NCBI GenBank assembly: GCA_026936335.1
Contig: JAPMXV010000049.1
Location: forward strand, 62,001 to 126,000
Direction of reading: 5' to 3'
Length of the DNA stretch: 64,000 nucleotides
Source of the DNA: Mantamonas sphyraenae
Lineage: Eukaryota; CRuMs; Mantamonadidae
Within the stretch, counting starts at the first letter, position 1. Each line of letters opens with the position of its first letter. This document shows, piece by piece, positions 25,983 through 37,500 of the stretch. The notes below the pieces were generated by a model. It was given only the letters and a program-made list of their open reading frames with translations. It searched no databases and was not told the origin of the DNA. A program made the translations under genes and the position numbers.

Positions 25983-26392
25983 GGATGTGAGCCGGCTGAG
26001 TGCGCGTGTGCAAAGGGAAACGGCATGACCAGGGAGGCCGGAAGCATCTGCAAATTACCCTCTGCCACGGCGTCACGAGCACGCTGAGAAACATTGGAGG
26101 CGTCGACACCGTCGCCAAGAAGCGCCTGCCACACACGGGATTGGGCGAGAGAGTCGACATGGACGTCAATCCACTCGAGGGCAAAGGAAAGGCCGTGTTC
26201 GACGAGGGCGTGCTGGGTTGGCGAGGCGTCAGCCAGGGGACATTGCACAGCGACAGCGACAGTCTTTTCCGAGGAAGGATCAAAGCCACTGTGGGCAATG
26301 CCGCCCGGGACAACATCGAGAGTGAAAGAAAGGACGCGATCGGCCAGCTGCACGTTGCTTGCGGCAGAAGTTGCGACAACAATCGATGCCAT
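20926..26392 (-). CDS. Trifunctional fusion: GHMP sugar kinase - UDP-uronate 4-epimerase-like SDR - sugar nucleotidyltransferase
   Basis: Exons 26392-26059 and 25850-20926 join in phase 1 (1,752 residues). Residues about 300-800 form a galactokinase-like GHMP kinase: CPARINLRGMHIDSHGG substrate loop, FSSGLSSSHALV phosphate loop and GASLTGAGMGG C-terminal motif. Residues about 860-1200 are an extended SDR: GAAGFIGSN nucleotide loop, HLAARAGVRPS, SSSSVYG and YAGTK as the catalytic Ser-Tyr-x3-Lys, closest in pattern to UDP-glucuronate 4-epimerase. Residues about 1345-1650 resemble a nucleotidyltransferase with a diverged PAAGWGGRM signature. I infer salvage of a free sugar or uronic acid to its 1-phosphate, activation to the UDP-sugar and C4 epimerisation in one polypeptide. 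Substrates are not proven, and the transferase motif is weak enough that the domain could be inactive. The first about 290 residues are unassigned. Confidence 0.85.
25934..25978. repeat. (GT)22 microsatellite in an intron
   Basis: A pure 45-nt GT tract lies within the single intron of the fusion gene (CA-rich on the coding strand). It is the longest perfect dinucleotide repeat seen in the window and probably length-variable. It lies in the 5' half of the acceptor side, about 80 nt from the acceptor. Confidence 0.97.
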
Positions 26393-26485
26393 GGTTGATG
26401 TGGACCAGATGAGGCACGGGCACCCACACGCACCAAGAACACAACCTATGAGGATGTGAGATGGAGTGTTGGGGGTGTTGGGTGC
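26393..26485. promoter_or_regulatory. Divergent spacer between the sugar-enzyme and coiled-coil genes
   Basis: There are 93 nt between the two start codons on opposite strands. It contains CACCCACACGCACC-type C-rich and GTGTTGGGGGTG-type G-rich runs but no recognised promoter element. Confidence 0.3.
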
Positions 26486-29400
26486 ATGCTGGCGCTGGCG
26501 AGGCCAAAGAGCATGGAGGAGCTGCAGGCGTTGCGGCAGGAACGCAGCGAGGCGTTGGCGGAGCAACGAAGGGCCGGAGTCACTCGGTCACGTCTACAAA
26601 TGCAACTGCTCGGCGTTAAAATGGCGTGCAAAGGAACACGGCAGACGTTGGAGGACGTGCTTGCTCTGCACAGCTTCAGCGGACGTCGTGGCTCGGTGCA
26701 CCAAACGGATGTGCTTCGTGTGCTACACAAGCTGCGTGTGTTGAGGCGACGGATCAAGTCGCACCTTCAGGCGGGGCGACGTGCACGCAGTGAATCGCAG
26801 ATGGGTCTGTTGGTGCGTAGTGGTCACGGCCATGGGGGCCAGGCCAACGGGAGTGAGCAACAACGGTCGCAAAGTGGCAAACTGCCGACTGTGTATGACC
26901 TGCAGGAGGACGCGACGTCCATGCTGATCACACAGGTGGATATGATTATTAGTGAGATTTTGGCGAGTGGAGGAGGCGTCGGGGAGCTGGAGGAGGACGG
27001 CGGCGTGGAGGAAAACGCAGAGGATGCTGGCGAGGAAGGCGATGCGCAGCCATCGCTGGCCGACCGCATGAGCCAGGTGACGCCAAAGCAGCTTCTGGGA
27101 TTCCTTGTGCGAGCACACACACTGGAGATTGCCTTTCGCACCTCGTTGCAGGGCGAATCACGTTCCTTGCTGCTGAGTGCGGTGAGGGGAGCCAGCCAAG
27201 ACAAGGGAGATGGTGAAGGCGATGGCAATGAGACAGCCTCGGCTGCACCCAAGAAACCCTCTGTGATGGACCTTGCAGATGTGCTGCTCATGTCCGACGA
27301 AGGATTTGCAGATCGGTTGCTGCGTATTGAAGAGGACCGACGGTTTGCGTTGGAAGGGCCAAGCCGATCGGCACTTCTGCTACAGCGGCAGCGCGCAGCC
27401 ATGGAGGATGGAGGAAGCAGTGAGGACGTGGGGATGTGGGGTGGTCGCCGATCCCCGTCTGCAATGGGAGAGCGTGTGGACGAGGAGGAGTTGATCGGGC
27501 GGCAAGGGTGGCGAGCAGTGCTGGAAGCACGGGTCAAGCGTGTGAAGAACATGCACCTGATGTGCAAAGCCGAGAACGATCTTTTCCAAGAGCAACTGAG
27601 AGAGATGAAAAGTCAGTACGAGCGGGAGAGGATGCTGAACATGGCGCAGGACGAGCGGCGCAAAGAGTTGCTGGAAAGCGTGCGTCGTGTGAGCGGAGGC
27701 ACGTTTGCTCTGGAATTGCGAGAGTTGAAAAAGGCACAGGCGGAGAGCGAACCCTACTTGGAACGCATGTTGGACGCGATGAGCATACATGGAAAGGATC
27801 TGGTAGAGGTGCGGCTGCAGATTGGAGAGCAGCAGCGGGCAAACGAGTTTCTAGGCCATCGGGTAGCCATGCTGGAAGGCAAGCTGGCCATGGTGGAGAG
27901 GCAGCGACTGCGTGTGGAAACCGAGTGCAAGAAGTTTGCAAGAGACCTCGGAGCATCTGGAGGTGGATGTGAACGGGGCGGAGATCGGGGCGAACCGACA
28001 AGAGCGGGAAGAACGGGAGGCTGATCGGTATTTGGTGCAGCTGCTGGACGACATCCGAAGGTATGGCCAGGAGAACCTTGCGTTGCGGCAGGAAATCACG
28101 CAGGTGCGGTATGTGCAGCTGGACGATGTCCAGGAGATGATGGACGAACGATGGAGCTCGGGCAAGGAAATGAGAGCCCGGTTCAACGAGACGTTTGCTC
28201 GGCATCAAGAGCGCAAGCATGAGCTGGCTCAAGAAGTGAAGCTGTTGCAGCGGCGGGTGGAGTCGATGCGGACCAAGGTGGATGAGGGAGTTCGGGCAAA
28301 CCGCTTTCTTCAGCGAGCGATCGAGCAAATCCACACAGAGCTGAACGCAGCAGCAGCAGCGCGGCGGAGACGTGCCAGTGGAATGCGCTTGCACGGCAGA
28401 GAGCGTGCGGAAGCGGAGCGGAAGGAGCGTCTGGCCGCGAGCTCAGAAGACAAGAAACGGGCTGCACGGCGAGCGGCCATCGAGGCGATGGATAGGTCCG
28501 AGATTCGGGCGGCCAACGAGCAAGCAAGGCAGGAGATCCGGAAACAGATTAGCAAGGGGTCGCGCACGATGAAGGCGATGACAGAAGAGAGGCTGCAGCG
28601 GTACACACACCTGCGCGAGCGACGCGAAAAAGAGGACATGTTGATCCAAAAGGCACTTGCGCGCAGTGACGAGCGTGGGGCTGCGAGTTCTATGGAGATT
28701 CTGGAGCAGGAACAACGCGAGGCGCTTGCCAGGGGAATGGACCTTGACACGCTGCTAGGAGCGACGGGCATTGAGGATGTTTTGTACGGGGAAGGCGTGA
28801 GCGAGGAGGAGGTGCTTCAACGTGCACGTGGCACGCTGCGTCGCTCCCAGAAGGAGCTGGACCGGATGACAATCCGCATCTACCGGCGAGAAGAGGTGGA
28901 GACGGCCTTGCGGGTGGCGAAAGTGGTGCAACGCAAGCGAGGGCGGCAATCGATGAAACTGCAGCTGGCAGTGCATGCATTTGAGGATCAGAAGCAGGCA
29001 GAAAAGGACAAGGGCAAACGGCGGCAGGGAGCGTCGCGGCTGAGCGAGCTGAGCGCTCCGAAGCAGCGTGCAGAGCGAGTGGAGGACAGACGCAAGCGTG
29101 AACGCAAAGCAAAAGCGGCTGACGAGGTCAAACGCAAGCGCAGGGCACGGCATGTGCGTGACAAGCTGGATCGGCTGCGGGACAGGAGTGGCAGCAGCCG
29201 CAGCAGCGAGGTGTCTGCCCTCACAGCAAGCGAAATGGAAGACGGGAACGAAGAGGAAGACGGAGACGAGAGTGTCGTGTATGCGCATGACCGGGAGGAG
29301 GAAGGAGTGGGAAAGGAGGAAGCGGAGGACGTGTTGGCGAGCGCAGAGAACGATGACATGCAGGTTGAAAGCGAGGACGACGACGACGATGAAGACGACG

Positions 29401-29489
29401 AGTTGGACGAGTCGACTGGAATGCTGCCTTTGGTATTGCGTGAGGCCGGTGGGAGGCACATCAAGTTGGAGCAGCTGAGGCGCGATTGA
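26486..29489 (+). CDS. Large coiled-coil protein, function unknown
   Basis: The start is taken at ATG 26486 (MLALARPKSMEELQALRQ); another in-frame ATG is at 26513. The frame changes at 27944-27953, where one extra base separates two coiled-coil ORFs (KFARDL then EHLEVDVNGAEI). Removing it gives one frame of 1,000 residues. Almost the whole protein is charged heptad sequence rich in Arg, Glu and Gln. It includes an acidic linker near 26980-27040 and a C-terminal stretch of long Asp/Glu runs (29350-29420). No catalytic or known domain is visible. Proteins of this look are common in axonemes and basal bodies, but nothing here proves that. No intron is needed. Confidence 0.75.
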
Positions 29490-29523
29490 CCCACAACAAA
29501 ACCCAACCCGTTCTCCGCAAAAG

Positions 29524-30138
29524 ATGACATTGGTTTCGCTTTGGGAGTTCATCTTGACGACATACACATTCTCACAGACTCAGGAGATGCTGGAGCTGGT
29601 GCAGAGCAACCCGCACCTGATCTGGTGGCTGGGCGCCTTCTTCTGCATGTCTCTGGCAGGGTTGTTTGGGGCAATGCGGTACAGCAGCTCGGCCATCTTC
29701 AAGCTGGAGCATTGGTTCTTGCGCCAGTTCACGTCGACAGTGGGTGTGGTGTGGTTTTCGGCCAGTGGCTGGGCTGTGCTGGGCAAGCCGTGGTCGCCTG
29801 AGCTTGTCGTGGCCCTCTCGCTGGTTGCCCTGCTGCCCATGTACCTGTGTGTGGAGCACTGGGACGAGGGTCCCGCCCAGCTGGTCAAACTTCCTTCCAT
29901 TGTGTCCATGCTTCTCTTTGCTGTCTACCAGCTCGTGCTGGCTGTGCAGGCCGAGGCCGACCTCGCCACGCTTCCCGCCACTTGGATCGTTACCGCCATT
30001 GTCAGCATGGTCCTTCGTGACCACTACAAGAAGATCTTTGGAACCGACATGGTCAACATGTTGCGTCGTGTGGGCCTGGGCATTGTTGTCTATTCCTTCA
30101 CAAACGCTGCCAAGCTGAGTGTGGCAGCAGTCAACTGA
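29524..30138 (+). CDS. Multi-pass membrane protein, unknown family
   Basis: Intronless, 204 residues, starting 34 nt after the preceding stop. About six hydrophobic segments are visible, including IWWLGAFFCMSLAGLFGAM, TSTVGVVWFSASGWAVL, PELVVALSLVALLPMYL, PSIVSMLLFAVYQLVLAV and ATWIVTAIVSMVLRDHYKKIF. The short loops and lack of charged pore residues do not point to a known transporter. There is no cleavable signal peptide. I do not recognise the family. It converges on the lipase gene with 61 nt between stops; that spacer holds two TTTTCCCG repeats. Confidence 0.75.
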   Translation: MTLVSLWEFILTTYTFSQTQEMLELVQSNPHLIWWLGAFFCMSLAGLFGAMRYSSSAIFKLEHWFLRQFTSTVGVVWFSASGWAVLGKPWSPELVVALSLVALLPMYLCVEHWDEGPAQLVKLPSIVSMLLFAVYQLVLAVQAEADLATLPATWIVTAIVSMVLRDHYKKIFGTDMVNMLRRVGLGIVVYSFTNAAKLSVAAVN

Positions 30139-30199
30139 ACGCTGACATGTCGCCGTTTTCCCGTTTTCCCGCGGCCAAAACAAAATTGAACTCAGTGCG

Positions 30200-31429
30200 T
30201 CATCCCCACTCCAGTTGGTCCACCAGATGCTCAATGACATCCACGCCACGTTGATCCAGGGCAGGTGCGCGGACCACGATGTGCCCATGTGTGTGGTACG
30301 CGTCGATGCGCACGTCAACTCTCTCCCACCCCACACTATCCAAAGACACAAACATCTTGCGCAGCAGCGGACCGTGTGCATCGCGCACGTAGAAGCGGTT
30401 GAGCCAGTCTCCGTGCAGATCCACATCCACGTCGTCGTCTGCTGCGGACGAGAAAACGCTCCAGCCGTCGTCTGCGTCCAATTGGCCGTCTCTCACCATC
30501 CGCTGGAACTTGGCAGCCTGAGACCGGCGGTGGATGTGCATGACATGTGGGTACTTCTGTCCTTGCATCCGTGCGTGTGTTTGAAGGACCTGTTTGCCCT
30601 TGTCGGTACGAAAAACATTCCTCGGTTGGATTGACGATGTTGGGTACGCGACAGTGTTGTCCGACTTGACATTGGCATAGGTCAAGCGGCGTTCGAACTT
30701 GGCCAGCCCCTGCATGAACGCGCTGCGGGGTTCGGTCATCTGCGCCAGCAGCGGCTGATCGCCATCCTCCATCAGCAGCTCCCGGGTTGTCGCCGCAAAG
30801 TCGCGTCCAAACTCATTGCGCCAGACACTAAACTTGGTCGCAGGCGGATGGCGTGCGCCGAGATGGGGCGTGGCCAGCGTGGCAAACACTCCGGCGGACA
30901 CACGGTCCAGCACGCCTTCTTCCCACAGACGTCCCACCGCAAAGCGTTGGTACAGTCCACCCAGGGAGTAGCCCACCAGACTCAACCGTTCCACCTGTGG
31001 GTTGGCTTCCAGCGTGGTCGAAATCAGCCGGAAAAGACGCTCGCCTCCGTTCGGGATGCCGTCGAAGGACATCTCGTGTTCGTTCTCGTGGCTGTTCACC
31101 ACAATGGCACTCTGACCAAAAGCATCGCGACATCGCTTGACCAGAAAGTCCATGGCCGAGGCGTCACCGAGAAAGCCGTGCTGCGTCACGATGAGGTGGC
31201 GACCTGCTCCGACATTGGCATGTTGTGGTCGCACGCCCGTACGCACCGGCACCAATGACGAACTGGGGCTATGCCACGCCCACTTGCGTCCTGCACGGCG
31301 ATCGATCACGCTGTGCAGCCACAGACGCTTGAGCCACGTCCGCCGCGTGCCAAACACCACCAAACGCAAAAGCGACAGGAATGCAGCCACCCCTTTCCAA
31401 AAGCCGTGTAAATAGCGCAGGACGGCCAT
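30200..31429 (-). CDS. DUF676-type serine lipase/esterase (alpha/beta hydrolase)
   Basis: A single exon of 409 residues starts at the ATG at 31429; the frame is open upstream but offers no earlier ATG. VTQHGFLGDASAMDFL is the oxyanion-hole region of the DUF676 family and VGYSLGGLYQRFAVG carries the nucleophile Ser in GxSxGG. ATLATPHLGARHP follows, and RIDAYHTHGHIVVR near the C-terminus supplies the likely catalytic His. The N-terminal hydrophobic stretch with basic flanks (FWKGVAAFLSLLRLVVFG) may anchor it to a membrane. Family members hydrolyse lipids or acyl esters; the substrate here is unknown. Confidence 0.88.
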   Translation of the reverse strand: MAVLRYLHGFWKGVAAFLSLLRLVVFGTRRTWLKRLWLHSVIDRRAGRKWAWHSPSSSLVPVRTGVRPQHANVGAGRHLIVTQHGFLGDASAMDFLVKRCRDAFGQSAIVVNSHENEHEMSFDGIPNGGERLFRLISTTLEANPQVERLSLVGYSLGGLYQRFAVGRLWEEGVLDRVSAGVFATLATPHLGARHPPATKFSVWRNEFGRDFAATTRELLMEDGDQPLLAQMTEPRSAFMQGLAKFERRLTYANVKSDNTVAYPTSSIQPRNVFRTDKGKQVLQTHARMQGQKYPHVMHIHRRSQAAKFQRMVRDGQLDADDGWSVFSSAADDDVDVDLHGDWLNRFYVRDAHGPLLRKMFVSLDSVGWERVDVRIDAYHTHGHIVVRAPALDQRGVDVIEHLVDQLEWG

Positions 31430-31519
31430 GGTTGTGGATGCCGCTGGTTGTGGTGGCAATGGGTTGTTCTGTGCTTGCTGGCGCTGCGGGAGCCAACCAC
31501 ACACCCCGCTGCTCGGCAG
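31430..31519. promoter_or_regulatory. Divergent spacer between lipase and second receptor gene
   Basis: There are 90 nt between start codons. It is rich in GGTTGT/GTTGTG on the + strand, with no known element recognised. Confidence 0.3.
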
Positions 31520-34500
31520 ATGATCCCTCGAGGGCAGCTACGGCGCACAGTGCGTAGCAGCGCACTATGGGCGGTGCTAGCTCTGCTGACATGGGTCGGG
31601 GTGGCCTGCGTCGACGCCGTGCAGACGTCGTCGCTGGGCACCTCACCAGCCCACAGCACCCTTGTGGATGCCCCGGCCACAGCCGTTGCGGGATTTCGCT
31701 CCACATTTTACATTCAGGCACGCACAAACACATCCGCCGTTCAGACACGAGCGCCTGACTCCTTTGCTGTCGCTTTGCGTGCTGCCTCGGGAGCCGACCA
31801 CTTTCAAGCTGTTGTTACGCAACACTCCACCGCAGGCCTGTACACAGTCTCCTTCCTGCCTCTGGCCCGAGGCACATACAATGTGTCTGTCACTCTTTCA
31901 GGTGGGTTGTGTACCTCGTTCCGTGTGCGCGCTAATGGTTCCTTTTGGTGAGCCCTGGTCTGCAGCCGAGAACCTTGCCCGTTGGGCATGTGCCCCGACA
32001 CGTTCGGGCCGGCACCTCCAGCTGCAATGTCCACCTGCTCCGCATGCACATCCCCAGGCTGTCTCTACATGTGTACAAAGTGCATGCCCTGCGCACGTGT
32101 CCCCTTCTTCCGTCTACACGTTTCCTTCGCACGCTTGCACTCGCTGCCCGAAACGGATGCAACGGCCTCCCGCCACCGCCACCGGACTCCGGTCGCCAAA
32201 AAGGCGCCTGCCTGCGTCCTGCCCCCGCTGCTCACACCCAAAGCCTCTGTCCACATCTGTAAACCCCACCCACAGGTCCCACCACCAACACGCGTGCTCT
32301 GCAGTTTGATGGCACCGCACAGCAGGTGACTTGCGTTGGATTGACGGCCATCACTCCCGTTCATCCGACGGCCTCCGTCTGGTTCAAAACCACAAGCTCA
32401 TCCAATCAAATGCTCTACCGCTACGACGACGGCAGCCAGGGCTTTGGGGTCCAGATGCTCAACGGCCAATTGTTCTGCCACATGTGGACGCCGACTCTTG
32501 TTTCCATTCTCTCGCCGTCCACGTATAGCGATGGCCAGTGGCACCACATTGCCTGCTCCTTCGACGGCTCCTTCTTCACACAGTACATTGACGGCGCACA
32601 GACACGCCAAACCACAACCACATCCTCTGTCTCGTACAGTCTGCCCTCACTCACCATCGGCAACAATCCGGGCTCCTCAATCTACTTCAATGGCCAGCTG
32701 GACGAGATGCAGCTGTGGTCCGTTGCATTGGCACACGAAACGGTCCAGTTTTACATGACTTCTCTCCTTCAGGGCACAGAGGCCAACCTTGTGCTCGCCC
32801 TGGACTTTCACCTCCAACCTAGCCGACCTCTCGCCAACCAACGCCCAGTGCACTGCCGTCAACACCCCCACCTATTCCCAGCGAAACAGTGATTTCCGCT
32901 TTTCCACCCCTGAACACATCGCTGCCTCTCCGTTTTCCCTCTCGGTAGGCGGCCTACCCGTTCGGTTTTCGGGACCCCAGCGCCTTGCCGCCGAGCCACT
33001 CCAGAACGCAACCTGGACGCTGCAGGACGTCAACTTTGACGGCAGCAACCGCACACAGGGTGGAAGGCACTTCAGCGTCACCCTCTACGGCCAGGCACAG
33101 AATATCAGCGCAAACGTCAGCGACAACGAGGACGGCACATACACAGTGGCCTACATGGGCCAGCAACGAGACATCCTGCAGACGTGGGTGCAATACGATC
33201 GCACTCACACAAACGCTTACTCGCTTGCTTTCAACGGCGTCTCGTCCTACGTGGATTTGGGCATCCCCGGCTCTCTTGACGTTCAGCGCTTCACTCTGCA
33301 GGCCTACGTGCGCAGCAATGGCACGACAGGGAACGGACAGAGCATTCTGCGTTGGATGAACAACGGCTATTCGCTGCAACTGACGGCCACGGGCCACGTG
33401 CAATGTGCCATTTACGACGACATCGGAAGTGCCACCACCGTCACGAGCTCTCGTGGGGCCTACAACAACGACACGTGGTACCACTTGTCCTGTACATACG
33501 ACGGCAACACTTTGGCTTTGTATAGCGATGGCCAGCTGGATGCATCGGTCAGCAAGACAATGACCATCTCCTTTGTCACCAACGTGGGCATGCGCTTTGG
33601 CATGCAGGCAGACGGCACTCTGCCCTTTTCAGGCCTCATCGATGAAGTTCGCGTGTGGAATCGGGCTCTTTCTGCCTCCGAAGTATCCACTACCGCGACA
33701 GCGGTCCTAGAAGGCACCGAGAGCGGGCTCGTCGGCGCGTGGTCCTTTGACGAAGGCACGGGCTCCCTGCTCCACGACTTGACCTCAAACGCATACCACG
33801 GCACAGGGACATTTGTGTCACATGACACACGCACGAGGTCTCTCTCGTTCCTCTCGCCCGTACACGTGGCCGGCTCACCGTTTCAGACGGTCCTCGAGTA
33901 CCCTCCGTACGCGCCAAATTCGTATGCCAACGGCACGGGACTCTTCAATACCACAGCAGGCGCACTCACCACAGTGCTCATTACCACAGTGGACATCTAC
34001 GGCAGCACCAGGAGCACCAGGGGGGGTGCGTTCAACATCACCGTGACGCCGACACAGTCCTTCGCAAGCCTGGCAGTAGAAGATCTTCAGGACGGCACGC
34101 ACAGCGTACAGTATAACCTTACGGTAGCTGGCAGCTATAGCCTGCACATGCAGCTTGTTGGCGCCGCAAATGCCTTTGCGAGCCTTGCCACTTCGCCCAC
34201 GATGCTCGTCGTGCTTCCTGCCACCGCGGCAAACTCTCTTTCTGCGCTTACGTGGCCCTCAGCCACTACCACTCCCTGGACTGCCACTGCAGGCGAAGGC
34301 GTCCTCTTTGGCCTGCAGCTGCGCGACATCTACGGCAACCTGGCCACGATCGCCTCGGATGCGGCTCTGCAGGCATCATCCGTCTCCCTGGCCTCTGCAA
34401 GTGTCCATTTGACGCCCACATGGACGACAAACAACGGGTCGCTATGGTTTGGCACTGTCAACGCGACCGTCGCTGGCGTGTACACCGTGCAAGCCCTGCT

Positions 34501-37500
34501 GAACGGCGCACCCGTACAGAGCAGTGTACATCTCGACGTGTCACCTGCTGTTGTGCACGTGCCTCAGACACTCCTCCCGGGAGTGAGTGGCGCTTTGATC
34601 TCCCCTGTCGCCGGATCTGGATTCTCCTTTGCGCCTCAGTTTCGCGACGTGTTTGGCAACAACGTCTCTGCAGCCGGTGTGGTTGCGGATTTGTCTGCTG
34701 CCCTCACTCCTGCCGATTCGGGCCTCACCCTCGCCGTTACACAAGCCACCAAGTTGGTGAGTGCAAACTTGACGCAGAGCGGCACGTACGCACTCTCGCT
34801 TGCCCTCGGTGGCGTGGCGTTGCCTCAATCTCCCGTTTCTGTGGTCGTTGCTGCGGCTGCCACGGCGACACCCTTTACACAGGTGCTCAACCCGCCCTTT
34901 AGCGTAGTGGCAGGTCAGCAGCTGACGTACACGCTGCTCGTCCGGGATGGTTTTGCCAACAACCGCACGGACGGCACTGCAAGCATCCAGCTTGAGCTCG
35001 ACGGCACCCCAGGATCCATTCTTGTCTCGTCTGTGTATGCGCATCCCGCCGTATACGTGCTTGGAGCCAACGTGACAGTTGCCAAACAGCACACGGTGCA
35101 GGTACGTGCGGACGGCGTGGTGTCAGCCGATTCGCCGATCGCGCTCACTGTCGTCCCTGCAGCCCTGCACGTGGCGAGCACCCACGTGTCGGGCCAGGGA
35201 CTGACAGAGGCATCTGCAGGACAAGGAGCTGCAGTCGCACTGCAGCTACGCGACGTGTTTAGCAACAACCGCACGGACCCAGCGCCAGGCGCAGGGGTGC
35301 AGGCATCTGTGCATGGGGCACAGAACCTCACAACCTCAGTGACCTACCTGGGTAGCGGTCTCTACGCTATCGCGTACAATCAGACACTGGCTGGAACATA
35401 TTCCCTCTCGCTGACTGTCGATGGCACAGCCGTTCCCGGCAGCCCGTTTTCTGTGCAGGGCCTTCCCGGTGTCGACGTGTCGCCCGTCTCGCGGGTGTTT
35501 GACTTGCCTGCTGGCGATGTGGTTGCAGGCTCGTTGTCGGGCTTCACCTTTTTTGGCGTCGACCCATTTGCCAACAATCTGACCTCGTTGACAAACTACA
35601 AGGTGCAAATGGCGTCCACAGATGCCACAGTGCAGCCCACCGCTACATCGACTGGCCAGAGCGGCACCTTTCGATTCTCTTTCAACGCCACGCGCGCAGG
35701 AACCTACACGGCTTCTGTCGCCACTAGCGCGGGTGTGCACGTGTCCAACAGCCCCTTTGTTGTCACAATCGTGGCCGCAACTCCGTCGGCCACAGGGTGT
35801 GCCCTTCTGCTGCCGTCTTCAACCACAGACGCTGGCACCGCACCCACTGTGCTTATCCAAGCACGCGATGCCTTTGGCAACAACGTCACGCACTCAAGTT
35901 TGGCCAGTCGGTTTGCGGTCTCCCTGCAGCTGCAGGGGTCCTCAAGCTCGAGTGCGATGCAGGTCTCCCACATCGCCGCAGGCGTGTACAACGTCTCTGT
36001 GCCCTCCATCACGATGGCTGGTCTCCATACGCTCCACGCAACCCTGGACACCTTGTCACTGGCAAATTCACCTGCACAGTTGCGCGTCGTTGCGTCGTTG
36101 CAGCTCAATGCGGCTGCCACGCGGCTGCAGTCCATCGCTCCAGTGCCAGCCGTCGCAGGTCAGCTTGTCACACTTACGTTGCAGACCGTTGATGTGTACG
36201 GGAACAACAACACACAGGGGACCGTCTCCGACGCGCTCTCGTTCCGGGTATCGCAATCTGGCGTCACCTGGTTCTCGGTGGCGCGCTCCGACGGCACGCA
36301 CACGCTTGCCATTCGTTTGAACACAACTGGTGACATTGCGCTGACTATTGAGGACGCTACGTCCGGCGCACAGTTGCAGGATGTGCCCGTGGTCACCGTG
36401 CTCCCGGCTTCTGTTTCTGCGTCTCAAACCACAGCCACGCTGTTGTCGCTGTCGCTCAGTGCATCCGTAGCCGCACAGCCTACTCTGCGCATACAACCCG
36501 CGATCGCTTTGGCAACCCCATCACCACCGACCTGCTAGCACTCAATTTTGCAGGCAACAGCAGCTTGGCAGCGCACAGTCTTTCGTTTGCGCTGTGCGCC
36601 GACACGCCCACCACTGTCTGTCTGTCCGTCGCCAACGCCACCCTTGCAGGTTCCTGGCAGTTGCATGTGTCTGTCAATGGCTCTGTGTTGGCAAGCTCCC
36701 CGTTTTCGTTTGCGGTCGCAGCAGCAGCAGCCTCCAACAGCACCTCACGGGTGCTCTCGGTGACCACAGGGAGCGCCGACGAGCCAGTGCGCTTGCACTT
36801 GCTGTGGCAGGATGCCTTTGGCAACAACATTAGCAGCAGCAGCAGTGCCATGCAAGCGACTGTTTTCGTCGATGGCACACAGGCACCGGGATCTCTGGTT
36901 TCACGCACCGTTACAACGTCAGGCCTGCTTCTCATCGACGTTTCCCTGCGCCAGGCTCGCAGCTACTCGTTGGCTCTGGCCGTGTCCAACGGCACCCTCG
37001 CACTACCTGCAGGCACTTCTGTGTTTTCCATCACCCCAGGGGCCCTGAACCTGACCACCAGTCAAGTGTTGGGCGTGTGGCCTCAATCTGTCATTGCCGG
37101 CGAGGCTGCAGTAGCGCTCATCATGCAGACAGTGGATACCTGGGGCAACAATCGCACAGCAGCTGCACCTGCATCTGTGCAGCTGGTCGTGCCTGCTCCT
37201 GCACTGCGCACATATGACATGACGCACGTCAGCCAAGGCCAGTACGCTGTGTCGAACGCCAACGTGACAGCCGCTGGAGCATACACCCTTCAACTACGTC
37301 ATTTGGACCAGACAAACACGTACACAGGGGTCGAACTGACCGTCTTGCCCGCCTCGGCAGATGCTGCGTCGTCTCTGATTGTGCTTCCGTCCCAAATCCG
37401 CCTGGATCAACAAGCAGCCATTGCGGTGCACCCTCGCGACGCCTTTGGCAACGCCGTCAATTCTGCAGTGCTCTTGAATGTCACTGTGCGAATCCAACAC

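Noticed and set aside
30164-30174. TTTTCCCGCGG, an E2F-like match
   Set aside because: It lies between two convergent 3' ends, where a promoter element is not expected, and is short.
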